The notes: generated by a model from the sequence alone, not told the origin. 64,000 bases of DNA from Diphasiastrum complanatum (GCA_029204225.1 CM055095.1:30689538-30753537); one strand, 5' to 3'. Shown: positions 28,488 to 43,437, counted from the stretch's first letter. Made by a program: numbers and translations.

Positions 28488-28822
28488 ACGTGGAGGATGA
28501 CCCTCGCTCTTCAGTTTATCGACTAATGCCTCATATGATTCCCTAAAGACAAAGTCGTACTCTTCCTTGGTTGGTATACATCCATAGTCCGCCAACTATC
28601 CATTCAATTTAAGTTGGAATTAGTTTAGGGCTAGGTTGAAACATCTAGTCATAATGCATGTTAAAACAGAAAATCATATGAAATCAAAGACAAACTATAA
28701 GAGTAGTTTAGATTCACTTACCATGCTTGCTTGCAAGCCCGTCTTTCTGCTCGAGCCCAACTTAGGATTGCCTATTCCATGCATCCTAGTGGCCGCGCCA
28801 TCTCTTTGAATCTTGTATTTAT
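28488..28822 (-). CDS. Two possible exons of an unknown protein
   Basis: The minus strand has 28,822-28,722 (open through YKIQRDGAATRMHGIGNPK to ending LQASM, donor GTAAGT) and 28,595-28,488 (LADYGCIPTKEEYDFVFRES then YEALVDKLKSEGHPPR, acceptor ATAG, donor GTAAGT). The exons join in phase 0. The family is not recognised. They lie about 600 bp from a GTCGGATTCCGAC block, so they could be part of a DNA transposon; a host gene fragment is equally possible. No start or end exon was found. Confidence 0.35.
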
Positions 28823-29016
28823 CTAGTGTTTACGGTGCTCCAATCTACCCTTGAACACCAGTGGAGTTTTGATAACTCATCCCTAAAATGTCGTCGTGCT
28901 GAATTACATTCAAATCAATCTAGCGATGAAGACACTACTCAAGTCAATAGGGTAAATAATAAACATGCATGTTTTCTTGTTCATAAAGACTTTGTTACAC
29001 ACATACACACACACAC

Positions 29017-30480
<1,464 letters not shown>

Positions 30481-30510
30481 TTGGACTTTTTTTCCACATT
30501 TGAAGCATGA

Positions 30511-32175
30511 ATAGTACAAACCCTTCCAAGTCTATTGTAATTTCAATGTTGATAATATCCCACCATGTACTTGCTCTAACACAAAACATTTTAAAGAGTT
30601 TATTTGTGAGAATTTTTGGCATGTTATCTCTATAAACACTGGAATTATTAGTAACAAATTTTTAAAGAATGACCTGAGCAAAGGGCTTAATCATATTCTC
30701 TTACGTCAATCTAATATCAATGAGATTGTTATGAAACTTTACCAAGGATGGTTTAAATTGGCTAAGATTTTACCCGTATATCAGAACATCGATCACAATA
30801 GCACTATGAAACACACCCTAATCTGCAAAAATGTTCTCACAAACTTCTTAAAAAAGACCAGATGGCTACACAGTAAAAGTATAACAGATAACAAATTAAA
30901 GAATGCCATTGATGAGCGCAACTGGATTACTACAAGATTGTCTAGTCTAGACTTTGCCCCTTTTCTAGATGAAGGTAACAACACAATCAATAATGCTATG
31001 TTAATGATTAAACATACCTTTGCTAATAAGATACCTGATTACCTTATAGGGAAAGAAGAATTACCTTTTTTACTTTGTACCTTCAAAGCACATAAGAATG
31101 CTTTCAGATGGATTACAAATGCACATGACTGCTACTTTTCAAAGGTGGCGACTTTTCTTTCTGGAGCTTTTGGTATTCTGACTCCGCTCCTCATGGAGGG
31201 TGTAGGCCTTAAGGCAAATTCATACCAGAGTATCCTAAATGTGGATACCAACCTATTCTATAGTGCAACCCATCCATTGAATTCTACCTTAATGTGCCAA
31301 ACAAAATCACTTCTATGTGGCCTACCGACATCTCTAAATGTTATGAAAACATCCCTTTTAACGGCCCTGATGGGCTTAAAACGGTTATACGTAAAATGAT
31401 TTGGTATGCATTCAAAATTTGTAAAAAATGAAAGTCTTGCCTATAAATGGAAATCTAACCATGGGATATTCAAATGGAAATGGTTAAGAAAACCAGCTGA
31501 TAAATGGTCCTTTATTGACAAAGTACTACTATGCTAGTGGAATGACTTACTGATTGATAATTGCATTGTGAGATTAGAAAACAAGACTTGGAGACATGTT
31601 TGTGTTATTCCCATGGGCTTTGCATGTTCTCCTACTTGGTGTCATTGGTATCTGTCATTTTATGAAGAGACTTGCCAAACTTGGTAAAATAGAATACCTA
31701 CATGCTTTTAAGTATACCTTTCACTATATTGATGATATTTGTTTTATTAACAATTCAGATGCACTTTTGTTTTTGGATAAAGAACAACCCCATGTCTATG
31801 ATAATGCTGCATGGATTTATCCCTTGGAGTACTTGACCATCAAGATTGTCGAGACTACTGACAATACTGTTAATTTCTTAAATATTACTACTACAGTCAG
31901 GAAATTTTTATATGAAAAAATTTGATAAAAGAAGAGAGCTAACTTTTTCTTTTTTCTAGTTCATACACTTGACATCTGATGGATCGATTTTTAACTCTTA
32001 TAAAGTTATCATCGCACAGATTATTGCTGCTATGTACTGTTGTAGTGAATGGGGGGCCTTTGTTAATGAGGTTAATGACATCGTTTTGGCTTTTCAACGG
32101 AATGGCTTTATGAAAGAGAAACTGTACGAAATCATCAACAATTTATTTGTACACAATGTGTTCCCTGGATGCTAA
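30511..32175 (+). pseudogene. Penelope-like element reverse transcriptase (broken)
   Basis: The open frame 30,511-31,399 starts in the conserved PLE N-terminal region (PPCTCSNTKHF, WHVISINTG, LSKGLNHILLRQSN) and continues to LCTFKAHKNAFRWITNAHDC. After a frameshift near 31,280 follows motif A DISKCYENIPFNGPDGL with its catalytic Asp, then motif B VIPMGFACSPTWCHWYLS (about 31,600), a second frameshift, motif C FHYIDDICFINN (about 31,720) and VNFLN. The thumb (HLTSDGSIFNSYKVIIAQ, to 32,175) ends at a stop. Penelope-like elements encode a telomerase-related RT, usually with a GIY-YIG endonuclease. None is visible before the (TC)n tract at 32,252. At least two frameshifts and a TAG near 31,535 make this copy dead. 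Confidence 0.82.
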
Positions 32176-32249
32176 ATTTCTCTTGGTGGACAATTAGCAC
32201 TCCATCTCAGAGGTGCTAACTGCCCCCTGAGATACCTTGATAACTGTGG

Positions 32250-32402
<153 letters not shown>

Positions 32403-34555
32403 TGGACTCTGTTTTATGCACATTTGACTATAATTGTTCTACGAGCTTTTATCGGAATTTTTTGTCCCTTTAAAACCATGATAATATAATTGCCTTGTTT
32501 TGCTACACTAAGTTGGATTGCCCCCCAATAAAAAGTTTTTTTTTTTTAAATGGTGGGAAACTTGATTTTCTTGAATGGCTAAGATGAGTGCACATTGTAG
32601 GGAGTCAATCTAACGACGAGCATTTACTTGCACTTAGTGCACCTAAGTGATCTCTGACGTCTATAGATAAGGAAATGACACAACCCTAACTTTCACTCTT
32701 CCTGCTGATCTCTCTCCCCCTCCTCTCTCTCGCTCTGCCTGTCATCTCTTCTCTCTATTGCGACTTAATTCGGATTGGACGAGGACCTGTGAATGCATTT
32801 GGAAGAGTATTCATGAGAGGAAGTGATACAAAATAAGGTAAGATTTCAGTTATGTCTTTGGCTTAATAATCGCTGACTCAATGCTTATCAACACATGAAT
32901 GATTTGTGCTTGTTGTTAATAGCTCACATGCATGTGATGATTGTGGATTGGTATAGAGTTTTTGGCTTCCAAAACAACTCCTGAAACTTCTACAATTGGG
33001 TGCTACCTCAACCTCATACCTAAGCAATCGTTGAGGTATGACACTCATTAACACTTTGATAATGATGCTTCTGGACAACAATTACATGCTTGATTGAAAA
33101 TCGCTGATGAATATGCATTTTTGAGGATATTTTGGTGGATCAGTGGGCCACTGGCCAGCGATTTCTGTGGGCGCACTTCCATGTGCTATTCGAAGTATTT
33201 CAAGTGCTTAATTACTTGTATACTTTGGCGCCTTACCTAATGGACAGGCAGCCACCTACAAGAATGCGTGGAGATAGATGTTTATTGCATGATTGTTGAT
33301 AGGAATGAACACCTTTTGCATGCATGATAGTTTTATGACTAGGGCATCTGCTCAATTTGAGCATATAACTCTCTGCAGGAGGCCACCCTATAAGCAAATG
33401 GTTTGCTTCAGTTGTATGCTAGTATACTAAGGATGGACTTGAGATAGTTTTGCTTATGGAAAATGCAACTCATGCGGTATTTCTGACCATAACATAAGGA
33501 AGTTTTATGAAGCATGAACAATGATGTTATGGGTTTGCTAGAATTCAAGTAATGAACTAACTGGCCATGGTTGTATGGCACTTGAAGACATTATAACCTC
33601 TTATTAATATTAATCACACCTAACTACATCAAAATACCTTTCTTGAAAATAGACTGCACTACCATTAACCCATTACTTTCGGTTTGGAGTCATTAGCACG
33701 TAGAGAAAGTGTTTTGCTTAATCAGTTGGAACATGGGTAGCTCGTAGAAAATGGCTTTACCTCGCATCTAGGTACGAAGCTATATGAATTAACACCATCA
33801 TGAATTGCTTTTTCACCCAAGTGTAGGTTTTGTGCAAGTGTTTTTGACGCATAATGCAATATGAGTCACTTATGCATGGGAAACTTCAAGATATGCTAAG
33901 ATTGAATGCCGAAAATATAATCCTGAAGATGTACATTTCATGCTTTTAGTTGATTGGATTATGATGCTAATAATAAAAATTAAGGAGGTATTAAACATAA
34001 AGCCGCTACGGTAGGTGAGCTATGTACTTGTTTAAGAGTTTGACCTTGGCAGAAGTGTATGACATGGATCTGCCCTAGTACCTAGCACTGAAGCAAGGGT
34101 CAAGTCTCTTTGTATTCTTTGTATTACAAGATGGCTTCTTATGTGTATAATGCTAATTTAAACTTAATACATTCGGTGGGCCCTTATACTGATCAATATG
34201 GCATTTGCCTTGATACGGTTCTGTTTTAGGGCATAATGTATTGCTATTAATGGAATTCATGATAGGGAAGATTGGACGTATGATTTGTATTTGCAATTGA
34301 GCTGATAAGGTAGTGAATCTTGTTTTAGACATGGATAACAACTGATGCTCAACTATGACATCTGTCACCAACTTGTGCGGTTGTGTTTTGTGGGATGGTG
34401 GCAAATAACAACTGAGTGTCCTAAAACTTGCTTCACTTTATGGTACTCTATACTATAAGACTTTATACAACTTTGTTTTTTCCTGTTATGTTATAAATTA
34501 ATGGGTTCAAAGGGTTTGGTCTTGACTTGTCAAAAGGGGCTATAGTAACTCTCTC
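32403..34555. other. No recognisable gene
   Basis: No TE or gene family was recognised in about 2.1 kb. A CT-rich stretch at 32,690-32,760 followed by AAATAAGGTAAGAT at about 32,835 could be a leader exon with a donor site, but no coding partner was seen. Confidence 0.3.
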
Positions 34556-35070
<515 letters not shown>

Positions 35071-35435
35071 ACACTATCTTTATATTTCTACCTTTACATT
35101 ATTATCTTTACTATTCAAACAATAATGTAACTCTCGTCTACTTTACACTACACTCTCAATCTACTTTCCATGCACTTTTCCTTCATCTACTTTAAACACT
35201 TTCCCCTCCTCACTTTACACTTTCCCTCCTCACTTTCTTTCACAAAAACAAACAAAACAAACACAAAACAACTACATCCAAAAGTTCCAAAAGCTCCCAA
35301 AAAACTCCAAAAGCTTCAAGCACCAAGCTTCAAGTTCCAAGTTCCAAGCTCCAAGCTCCAAACTCCAATGTCCAAACTCCAAACATGCCAAACACTCCAA
35401 AGATGCTACAAATGCTCCAAACGCCACCAAAAGAG
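35071..35435 (-). repeat. TTGGAG-rich segment of the dispersed repeat, copy 2
   Basis: On the minus strand GTTTGGAG, CTTGGAGCTTGG and CTTTTGGAG words repeat between 35,430 and 35,270. This is the same position and order as 13,060-13,200 relative to copy 1. Plus frames here are low-complexity. Confidence 0.5.
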
Positions 35436-35840
35436 TGAGAATAAAAACTCGGGATTGCACGAAAATCCGAAATTCTCACATATGTCGAATTTCGACGTCC
35501 CAAAACACGTCATAATCCGACGTCCGTGTCCGTCAGTTGTCAACCCACAAAATTTTTGGGGACTCGGATCACTAACATGGATGTCGGAATGTGACGTCCA
35601 CGTCGAAGGCTAGCCATTTTTCTTTTGTTGCCTAATATTCCATGCCATATCCACGTTGGAATGTCAGATTCCGACATGTCGGAATCCAACGACAAGTTTG
35701 AAAATTGGTTGGCACCACCGTTTCCCGATCATCGGACGTTCAATTTGGGATTTTTTACTTGGACATCGGAATCTAATGCGTCGAAATGCAACGAATTATA
35801 AAATTTCATGAAATCCATCAAACGCCCACATCGGAATCCA
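35436..35840 (-). repeat. GTCGGATTCCGAC-rich block, copy 2
   Basis: The reverse complement aligns with 12,640-12,800 through AAATTTTATAAT, a GCAT-TTCGACGCA motif, TTCCGA and GCAACCAATTTTCAAA. It also holds repeated variants of GTCGGAATCCGAC. Together with the two preceding segments it forms an inverted second copy of the repeat at 12.6-13.97 kb. Confidence 0.6.
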
Positions 35841-35933
35841 CTTATTGTAATCTAAGTTGTTTTCTTTGCACTAGAACCATGAAATGGAGTAGAATTGGCC
35901 TTCAAGTCATTTCGTTATCATGTTTATATTCAA

Positions 35934-35992
35934 CAGGCTTGGCTCAGTTGGTTAGCTTGGAATCCGAAGTTTCTTTGGTCCTAGGTATCTTT
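35934..35992 (+). repeat. tRNA-related SINE head, copy 4
   Basis: TTGGCTCAGTTGGTTAGCTT (35,939-35,958) followed by GGAATCCGAAGTTTCTTTGG matches copies 2 and 3 at 7.7-7.8 kb. The B box region is degraded (TCCTAGGTATC). Confidence 0.45.
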
Positions 35993-36360
35993 ATATTGTT
36001 TTGAGTTATTAGACTAGATTGCAAGTTGCGATGAAGTGTATAAATGGGTTATTTACAAAAAAATGATCAAAGTCCACTTTCTAGAATTTTTTTTTTGCCT
36101 CAAACCATGTGTATATATATCAAACTGCTTGTTTTAATTTTGATAATGTTTACAAATTAATGTTTTTATATTTTTATGATCCTTATAAAAAGTTTTCAAT
36201 GGTTTGTAAATAAAAATGGCTTGACATGTACGAGATTTTTATGTGATGGACTTGGTTTCAAATATATAGAAATGATTTTTTGGTGTTTTTTAAAATATAT
36301 AGGTAAGTACTATCTTCACATCTATGATGGCCAACATCATGAGATAGCACTAGTGGTCGA

Positions 36361-37262
36361 TGTGAAAAATTGTCGACTAGTTTGATTGTTTATTTGGCAA
36401 TTTTGAGGCCAAGATGAAATCTCAACTTAGAAATAGGTTCATATTTGTCAATAAAGGCCTAAATAGTGTTTGCACTATTTATAACAAGTAGATAAGTAGA
36501 TGAGGTCGAGTTTGGACCCATTCTAATTGGCTAGATTTCATACATTGCATCGAGACTAGAATTTCTAGGTTTTTTGATGAAGTACCAAGAAGTTACCATT
36601 TAGGGAAAGTTTAGGGCACTTGGCCAAATGAAATTTTGACAGGTATAAATAGTAGTAGCAGCATGGAGAACAAATTATTGTATTCTCTTTTGATGTAGAG
36701 AATTCATCTCTTTTGATTCTATGGCCATCTCATGTATATTTCTCTTGATATCTTGATTTCTAGTGTGTAGACCGATTTTTTAAACCACTTACTAAAATGT
36801 GGAGACAAAAATTGCTCATGATTGTGGATACTATATTCTTCTACATGATTTATCAAGATTCTAGCTTTTGCATATAGATTTTGTTTGATTCAATATGTTG
36901 CATTTTTGGAGTAACCTTAAATTTGATAGGATCTCTTGATTTTAAGTTGCTAAAATTTTTCAAGAGTGTGTTTCAATCTTAGGCGTTGGCAAAAGTTCAT
37001 CATATTGTGTTTAGATAAATCAACATTCTATGTGCTAGGAAAGAAAAGGAGAGGCTAGATTGTTTCCAAATCTTTGTGATTTCTTCTTGAGTATCATTTG
37101 TTGATTTTCAAAAGCATGCTAAGTGCATTGGAACGAGCTCAAAGAGAAGATCATAATATTGCATTAGCATGTCAACCTCAAGTGGCTTCATGTTGGAAGA
37201 CATTGATAGGCTTACCTCAACAAATTATCTATTTGGAAGGTGAGGATGGTATAAGGGAAGCT
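36361..37262 (+). mobile_element. Copia 5' end: LTR, leader and start of gag
   Basis: TGTGAAAAATTGTCGACTAG at 36,361 matches the LTR start at 43,050. The leader (36,740-37,160) matches 41,200-41,620. A gag ATG at 37,169 reads MSTSSGFMLEDIDRLTSTNY, like the Gag start of the intact element at 48,041. Gag is cut after about 30 codons at the junction with a gypsy LTR. Confidence 0.65.
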
Positions 37263-37272
37263 CCTTAGATCC

Positions 37273-37771
37273 TGCTTACAAATCCTAAACACAAAAGGAT
37301 AACACACTGTGGAGAAACCACCCAACCAAATAAAAGCATCCAATCAATCTCTAGAAGCCTCACCCCCAAGCCAAGGAACAAGAAACATGAATGTAGAGTG
37401 AGAGCTTGGCAATGAATCAAGAACCATGATGAGGAGTAGGGTGAGTTTGGACCCCTTATATAGAGCCTAATGCATCCTGGGCACATAGCCATGCATAGCC
37501 CTATGTTCCCTATACATAGATTCACCTAAAATAGAGTCCTATGCATGGACCAACTATTCATAGAATTTCTATTGATAACTCTACATATGCATACACTGTC
37601 TCATTCCTTGTCTAAACTCCACTTAGTGTGTTCTGGGCCTCACAAGGATATTAGTTACTTTTGGGTCATGTCTAGTATGACATGGCATAACTATCAGCTT
37701 GTTTCACTGGAGTACCGTGTATCCAAGACTAGGAGTATACTGTATCCTATGTACTGGTCATGGACATAACA
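37273..37771 (-). repeat. Gypsy LTR (3' LTR of the following pol fragment)
   Basis: On the minus strand it starts TGTTATGTCC at 37,771, directly after the polypurine tract AAGGAGGGAAGAA, and ends near 37,273 with GTAAGCA. The first 320 bp recur at 55,843-56,167 in the opposite orientation. A TATATAAGG lies near 37,460. Confidence 0.75.
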
Positions 37772-37789
37772 TTCTTCCCTCCTTAAACT

Positions 37790-38890
37790 GTTTCTATCCT
37801 TAGGAACTAAAAAAAATCGGAAAATTTTTCTCTATGCTATCAACTCTCTCCCACGAATCATCATTCTTAGTACGACCCTTCCACCGAATGAAGCACTCAG
37901 AGATTAAACGATTTCTCATTTGTTTATCTCTGGTTCTGAGCACTTTCTCAGGTTCCAAATGGAATAAATCCTCATCTGATCCAACTATATCACCATCATG
38001 TAAACTTAGTTTCAAACGAACATGAAACACTAATTGTGCAGTCAATTTTCCTTGAAGATTGAGTTCATACGCCAAAGAACCAATTCTACGTACAATCCTG
38101 AAAGGTCCACAATAATGGGTAGACAACTTATAATGCTTCCCTATACGTAATGTCTTAGAATCTTTTGGAATTCTAAGATAGACCCAGTCATCAACTTTAA
38201 AATCTCTTGGAGATCTCTTAAGATCGGTATAGTGTTTAGCTCTATCCTGAGCACTCCGGATACTATCCTTAGCCACTTGCAACATTTCTTGCATATTATA
38301 CAAAAAATCAGCAACCTTCTGGATCTTAACAGACTTCATCTCAACATTTACTGGAGATCTAGGTTGAAAATTGTACATAAGCATAAAAGGACTGTAACCT
38401 GTAGCAAAAATTTTTCTACTATTATATGCAAATTCAACCAGTGGGAGATAATCTTCCTAATGAGATTGCCTGTGAGAAACATACATCCTCAAAATATCTT
38501 CCATAGTTTGATTAGTCCTTTCTGTCTGGCCATTTGATTCAGGATGATCAAAAGAACTCAAACTCAAAGAAGTTTCCAGTTTATGGAATACTGCTGACCA
38601 AAAGTGACCTGTGAAATTAGGATCTCTATCACTAACAATGTCACTTGGCAGACCATACAACCAAAATAATCTTTCAACAAAGATCTGGACTAAATCAGAA
38701 GCCTTTATAGTGACTGGACTGGTATGAATGCAGCTAACTTAGTTAACCGATCCACTCAACCCAAATAGAATCATTTTGCCGTTGGGTCTTTGGAAGTCCA
38801 ACTACAAAATCCATAGATATGCTTTCCCATTTCTTATATGGGATATCTAATAGATGCAACAAACCACCAGCCTTATGGCATTCAGCCTTT
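37790..38890 (-). pseudogene. Gypsy chromovirus integrase and chromodomain fragment
   Basis: Minus strand: zinc-finger end CQLPKAECHKAGGLLH, integrase core WESISMDFVVGLPKTQRQND, a gap, GLPSDIVSDRDPNFTGHFW with ESNGQTERTNQTMEDILR (38,457-38,660), then the integrase C-terminal domain (VYLRIPKDSKTLRIGK) and a chromodomain CFIRWKGRTKNDDSWERVDS (37,800-38,384). Chromodomains guide insertion into heterochromatin. Gag, protease and RT are missing: the fragment is cut at 38,890 by copia RNase H sequence. Confidence 0.85.
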
Positions 38891-41049
38891 GGTAGTTGAC
38901 AGGGCTTGAACAACATGAATTTCACGACTCAGCAGCCTCTCACGTATAAAGTGATACTGAATCTCAATGTGTTTAGTTCTCGCATGGAACACTGGATTTT
39001 TTGCTAGCTGAATGTCACTCTGACTGTCGCTATGTAAAGTCGTGAGATTTTTCTGCCTCATGCCAATTTCTTCCAAGATTTGTCTCAACCATATAGCTTC
39101 CTGTGCTGCACTACACATTGCCTTATACTCTGCTTCTGTGGTGGAAAGAGCAATTGTACTTTGCTTCTTACTAGACCAGGAAAAGCAACTACCACAAAAC
39201 TGGAATACATACCCTGTGGTGGATCTACGATCATCATAGTCACCTCCCCAATCCGCATCCACATAGCCACACAACTCAAGTAAACCATCATGCTTCCTGT
39301 AAATCAAGCCATACTCTGAAGTGCCTTTCACATAACGCAAAATGTGTTTAGCTGCCTTCCAATGCGTTTTCGTAGGTGCTGTCATAAAGTGACTTACAAT
39401 GCCAACAACATAGCATATATCTGGTCTAGTCGTGATAAGGTAATTCGAGCTCCCTACTAACTGTCTATACAACTTGGCATCAAATGACTATGACTCATCA
39501 AGCTTAGAAAGCTTTTTACCTGGTTCAATAGGAGTGTTTACTGGTTTGCAATCCTGCAACCTAATCATGTGCAGGAACTCTTTTGACATACTTCACTTGT
39601 ATTAAACCCACTTCATGTCCTTTTTGCCACACTTCTACTCCAAGGCAGTAATGCATCAGGCTGAGATCTGTCATCTCGAATTGTTCCATGAGGTCTTTCT
39701 TGATCATGTCTATCATCTCTTGATTATTTTCCGTAATAATAAAGTCATTAACATAAAGTGCAATCAAGGCAATCATATGATCAAAGCATAAGACAAATAG
39801 ATTTGGATCAGAATGTGTTCTCACCATCCCCTTTGATTGAAAGTAGGCATCAATTCTGCTATACCATGCACGTGGTGCTTGTTTAAGACCATAAAGTGCT
39901 TTCTTCAGGTGACATACTTTATTTTCTTGTCCCTTCGCTACAAAGCCTTCAGGTTGATCCATGAACACTTCTTCTTCTAAGTCACCATTTAGAGAAGCAG
40001 ATTTCACATCCATCTGATGCAAAGGCCAACCAAAATGTGAAGCAACAAGTAGATGTAGAGTATTCCACTTACAAACTGACGCAAAGGTCTCCTCATAGTC
40101 GATGCCTTTACTTTGTGCGTACCCTTTGATCACCAATCTGGCCTTGTGCTTTGCTATACTTCCATCTGCATGATACTTAGTCCTATATACCCATTTGCAA
40201 CCAATGGGTTTCTTGCCAACTGGTGGTTCTACTAAGTCCCATGTGCTATGCTTAGCAACTGACTCCATCTCCTCTCCCATGGTCTTGACCCAAATGCCAT
40301 CATCCTTCGCTTCACCATAAGTCGAAGGTTCTTTGCTTTGAATAATGCTAGATAAGAGAGCATAATTTGCTTCATACCTTTCAGGTAGTGTCTTCTCTCT
40401 TGTTGATCTTCATAGCTCTCCCTGGCTAGATGATCCTGGAAATTCATCCATGTCGCGGCTCTCCAACAATCTCTCAAACCACTTAGGGAGCTTCCTATCA
40501 GGTGATCGGCTTCCTGGTGAAAATATATCCCACGGTACATCCTTCTCCTTGCGTTTGTCACCTGCAACTTCAATCCTTCTTGCACCAAAAGGTTTGTCTC
40601 TACCTCTCCAACCTGTCTCTTGAGGTTGAGTAGTAGTATCTTGATATGTATCCTCATGTTCATCACTCGGAAGGTCAATGAATGGATCATCATCAGGTGG
40701 TATCCTCACTATACCATTTTTTCCACTGATGTGTCTATCTTCTTAGCATCCTCGTCTTCATACATCTTGGATTCATCAAAGATAACATCACGGCTTATAT
40801 GGATTTTGTTTTCCACTGGATCAAAACATCTATAGCCCTTCAGACAATCATCATATCCTAGGAATATGCACTTGATAGCTTTTACGTCAAGTTTACATCT
40901 CTCTTCCTTAGGAATGTGTACAAAGGCCTTACATCCAAAGATTTGCAAGTGGTTCACCTTTGGCTTCTTCTTCGTAAATGCTTCCTCAGGTGTTACCTTT
41001 GGTATGGCAATGGTAGGACTTCTATTTTGAAGATAGACTGCCGTGCTAG
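38885..41049 (-). pseudogene. Copia element B pol fragment (integrase end, RT, RNase H)
   Basis: Minus strand in order: integrase tail SPTIAIPKVTPEEAF and HLQIFGCKAFVHIPKEERCK (40,709-41,049), a linker in two frames (40,232-40,709), RT QMDVKSASLNGDLEEEVFMD and ALYVNDFIITENN (39,561-40,280), RNase H DADWGGDYDDRRSTTGYVF and ALSTTEAEYKAMCSAAQEA (38,882-39,472). The RT motif YVDD is YVND, so the second catalytic Asp position is altered. Both ends are truncated and no LTR is present. Confidence 0.85.
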
Positions 41050-43049
41050 GTTATGAAGGAGGAAATCAGATCTATCAACGATTTGGTGAAGATATCAAGG
41101 CTAGAGCATGCTAGAGAGGATTTTACACCAAAATCGAGTTTCTTGCATTTGTAGATTGGATCTTTTGTAGATCAAAACCCTATATAAGTTAATAAACTTG
41201 ATCAATTCTAATTTTTGAATTCACATGTTGGATATGGCCGATTTTTGGATCATTAGATCAGCCTAAGTGGTGGCTTATAGGTTGCATACCAAATTTTTAG
41301 CATTTGCATATAGATTTGGAATAATCAATTTTTTGTGATTTTGTCAAAACCCTAATTTGATTGGATATCTAGATAGTGAGGTTGCTAGACTTCATTTGAT
41401 GTGTTTCAATCTTAGGAAGTGCCAAGAGTCATTAGATTGAGGATAGATCATAGGTTGATCAAGATTTCATGATTCTATGTGTTGATTTGCTTGGTATAAA
41501 TGCTAGAAGAGAATTTTTTGAGTAGTTTCAAATATTTGTGATTTCTTTTGAAAACATTTGTTGTTCTTCAAAGGAGTGCTTTGTGCATTGAAACAGATTG
41601 AAAGAGAAGATCAGGTCATTGCTACATGGCAACATCAAGTGGAGGTAGTTTACGGGATTTGGGCTTCTTTGCAAGTTTGCATATACTGCCTATTCATTGT
41701 GGAAAGTGAGAATGGAATCACTTCTTGAGATGAATGATGTTTGGATATTGTAGTAGATTTGGAGGAGAGACCAGCAACACAAAAAGCTCAAATGAGGTAT
41801 GATAAGAGGGCCAAAAGGGCTCTACACATGATCAAGATGAATGTTACCAATGAGCTTCTCAAGGAGGTTGATAAGAGTACTTCATCTAAGGATGTCTGGG
41901 ATTCATTGAAGAAGCTTTATGAATCCAAGTCTACTTCTAGAGTGTTGACTCTAAGAAGGCAAATCTTTTCTTGTTTGCAAAAGAATGAAGAAAGTCCAAG
42001 TACCTTTATTTTGAGGATGAAGGCATTGAATGATGAGTTGGCTTGCATTAATGAGAGCATTAAGGAAGGAGAGATTGTTCAAGTTATTCTTAATGGCTTG
42101 TTGGATGCTCATGCTAACAATGTTCAAAGTATTGCTATTCAAAAGACTTTGCCAAGTTTGATAGATCCATGAAGAATATAGGCTTCAAGCGGTGGATCTA
42201 CATCGACACCAACAAAGCCAAATCATGTTTTCTACTACAAAAGAGTTTGTATGGCCTTAAGCAAGCACCAAGGAATTGGTATGCTAAGCTTAACACTTTT
42301 TTACTCTCTCAAGGCTTACCAATGGAGTCTCATGTAAAGCTAACTATAAGAAGTAGTGAAAGATCCTTCAAGGACATTACTCTCTATAGGAAGCTAACCA
42401 TTACTAGACCTGATCTAGGCTATTGTGTTGGAAGATTGAGTCAATTCATGCAAGATCCTAGTGAGGAGCATTGAAAGCTAGGAAAACAAGTTTTGAGGTA
42501 CGTCATTGGAACTCGAGATTTTGGCATATTGTATGAGGGATCATCATCTAATCTTTTTGGATTTTCAGATTCAGACTATGTTGGAGATGTAATGGATAGG
42601 AAATCCATTAGTGTTCTTTGTATATTCATAGGTGATGGAGCTATATCATGGATGTCAAAGAAACAAGCCACTATATAATTGTCATCTAGTGAGGCCAAGT
42701 ACAAAGCTCTTACACATTGCACAAAGGAGATGGTATGGATCAAGAGGATGATCAAGGATCTTCATTTGCTGGATTTTTCAGAGAGCCCAATCATCTTTTG
42801 TGACAATCTATCAGCCCAAAGGTTGACAACCAATCCTATCTTTCACGCTAGGAGCAAGCAATATTGAGGTGCAGTACCATTTTGAAAGAGAGCAAGTCAT
42901 TGTAAAGGAGGTGGAGCTTCAACATGTGTCTTCAAGGGAATGTGTAGCTAATATCTTCACCAAAGCATTGGAAAAGGACTTTTTCATGAAGCATAGGACA
43001 TGACTTGGCGTGTTATCAAAGTCCATGCCAAAACTAGTTGAAGAGGGAG
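41050..43049 (+). pseudogene. Internally deleted copia (leader, gag, RT end, RNase H)
   Basis: Leader 41,050-41,625, gag (41,626-42,170; VRMESLLEM, RALHMIKMNVTNELLKEVDK), then an abrupt join near 42,172 to RT (KSLYGLKQAPRNWYAKLN) and RNase H (DSDYVGDVMDRKS, CDNLSAQRLTTNPIFHARSK). Zinc knuckle, protease, integrase and most of RT are deleted. It ends with the polypurine tract GAAGAGGGAG (43,040-43,049) at an LTR. It is closely related to the intact element at 43.4-49.9 kb. Confidence 0.82.
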
Positions 43050-43437
43050 TGTGAAAGATTCAACTAGTTTGATCATATTTGCTACATTTCTATATTTGAC
43101 AAATTGAGGCCAACTTTATTTTAGACTTAGAGTTTGACTTTTCAAAGTTCATTAGTGTAAATTTCATTTGAATAAACACTTTTTGAATGTGTGGGAAAGT
43201 TAGAAGTCGAGTTTGAGTAGATTCAAATTTAAATGTTGGGTACATTGAATCTAGACCCAAAAATAGTAGGGTTTACATTTTGGAGGGAAAGCCAAGTGGC
43301 CAAATAGGGTCTGGACCTGTTATAAAAGGACGTTGTAAATAATAGGCCTATTTTGGCAAATCTAGCCATGTAGAACTTTGTAAATATTGTGTATAATTGG
43401 GTTCCACACATGTATGGCCAAAATGCCACGTGGCAAC
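43050..43437 (+). repeat. Copia LTR, first part (interrupted by the young copia)
   Basis: TGTGAAAGATTCAACTAG follows a polypurine tract and is related to the LTR start at 36,361. The LTR is split by the 43,438-49,869 element and resumes at 49,875. TATAAAAGG near 43,320 may be its TATA box. Confidence 0.75.

Noticed and set aside
32690-32850. Possible 5' leader exon of a host gene (CT-rich stretch followed by GTAAGA)
   Set aside because: No coding exon could be linked to it in the following 1.7 kb.
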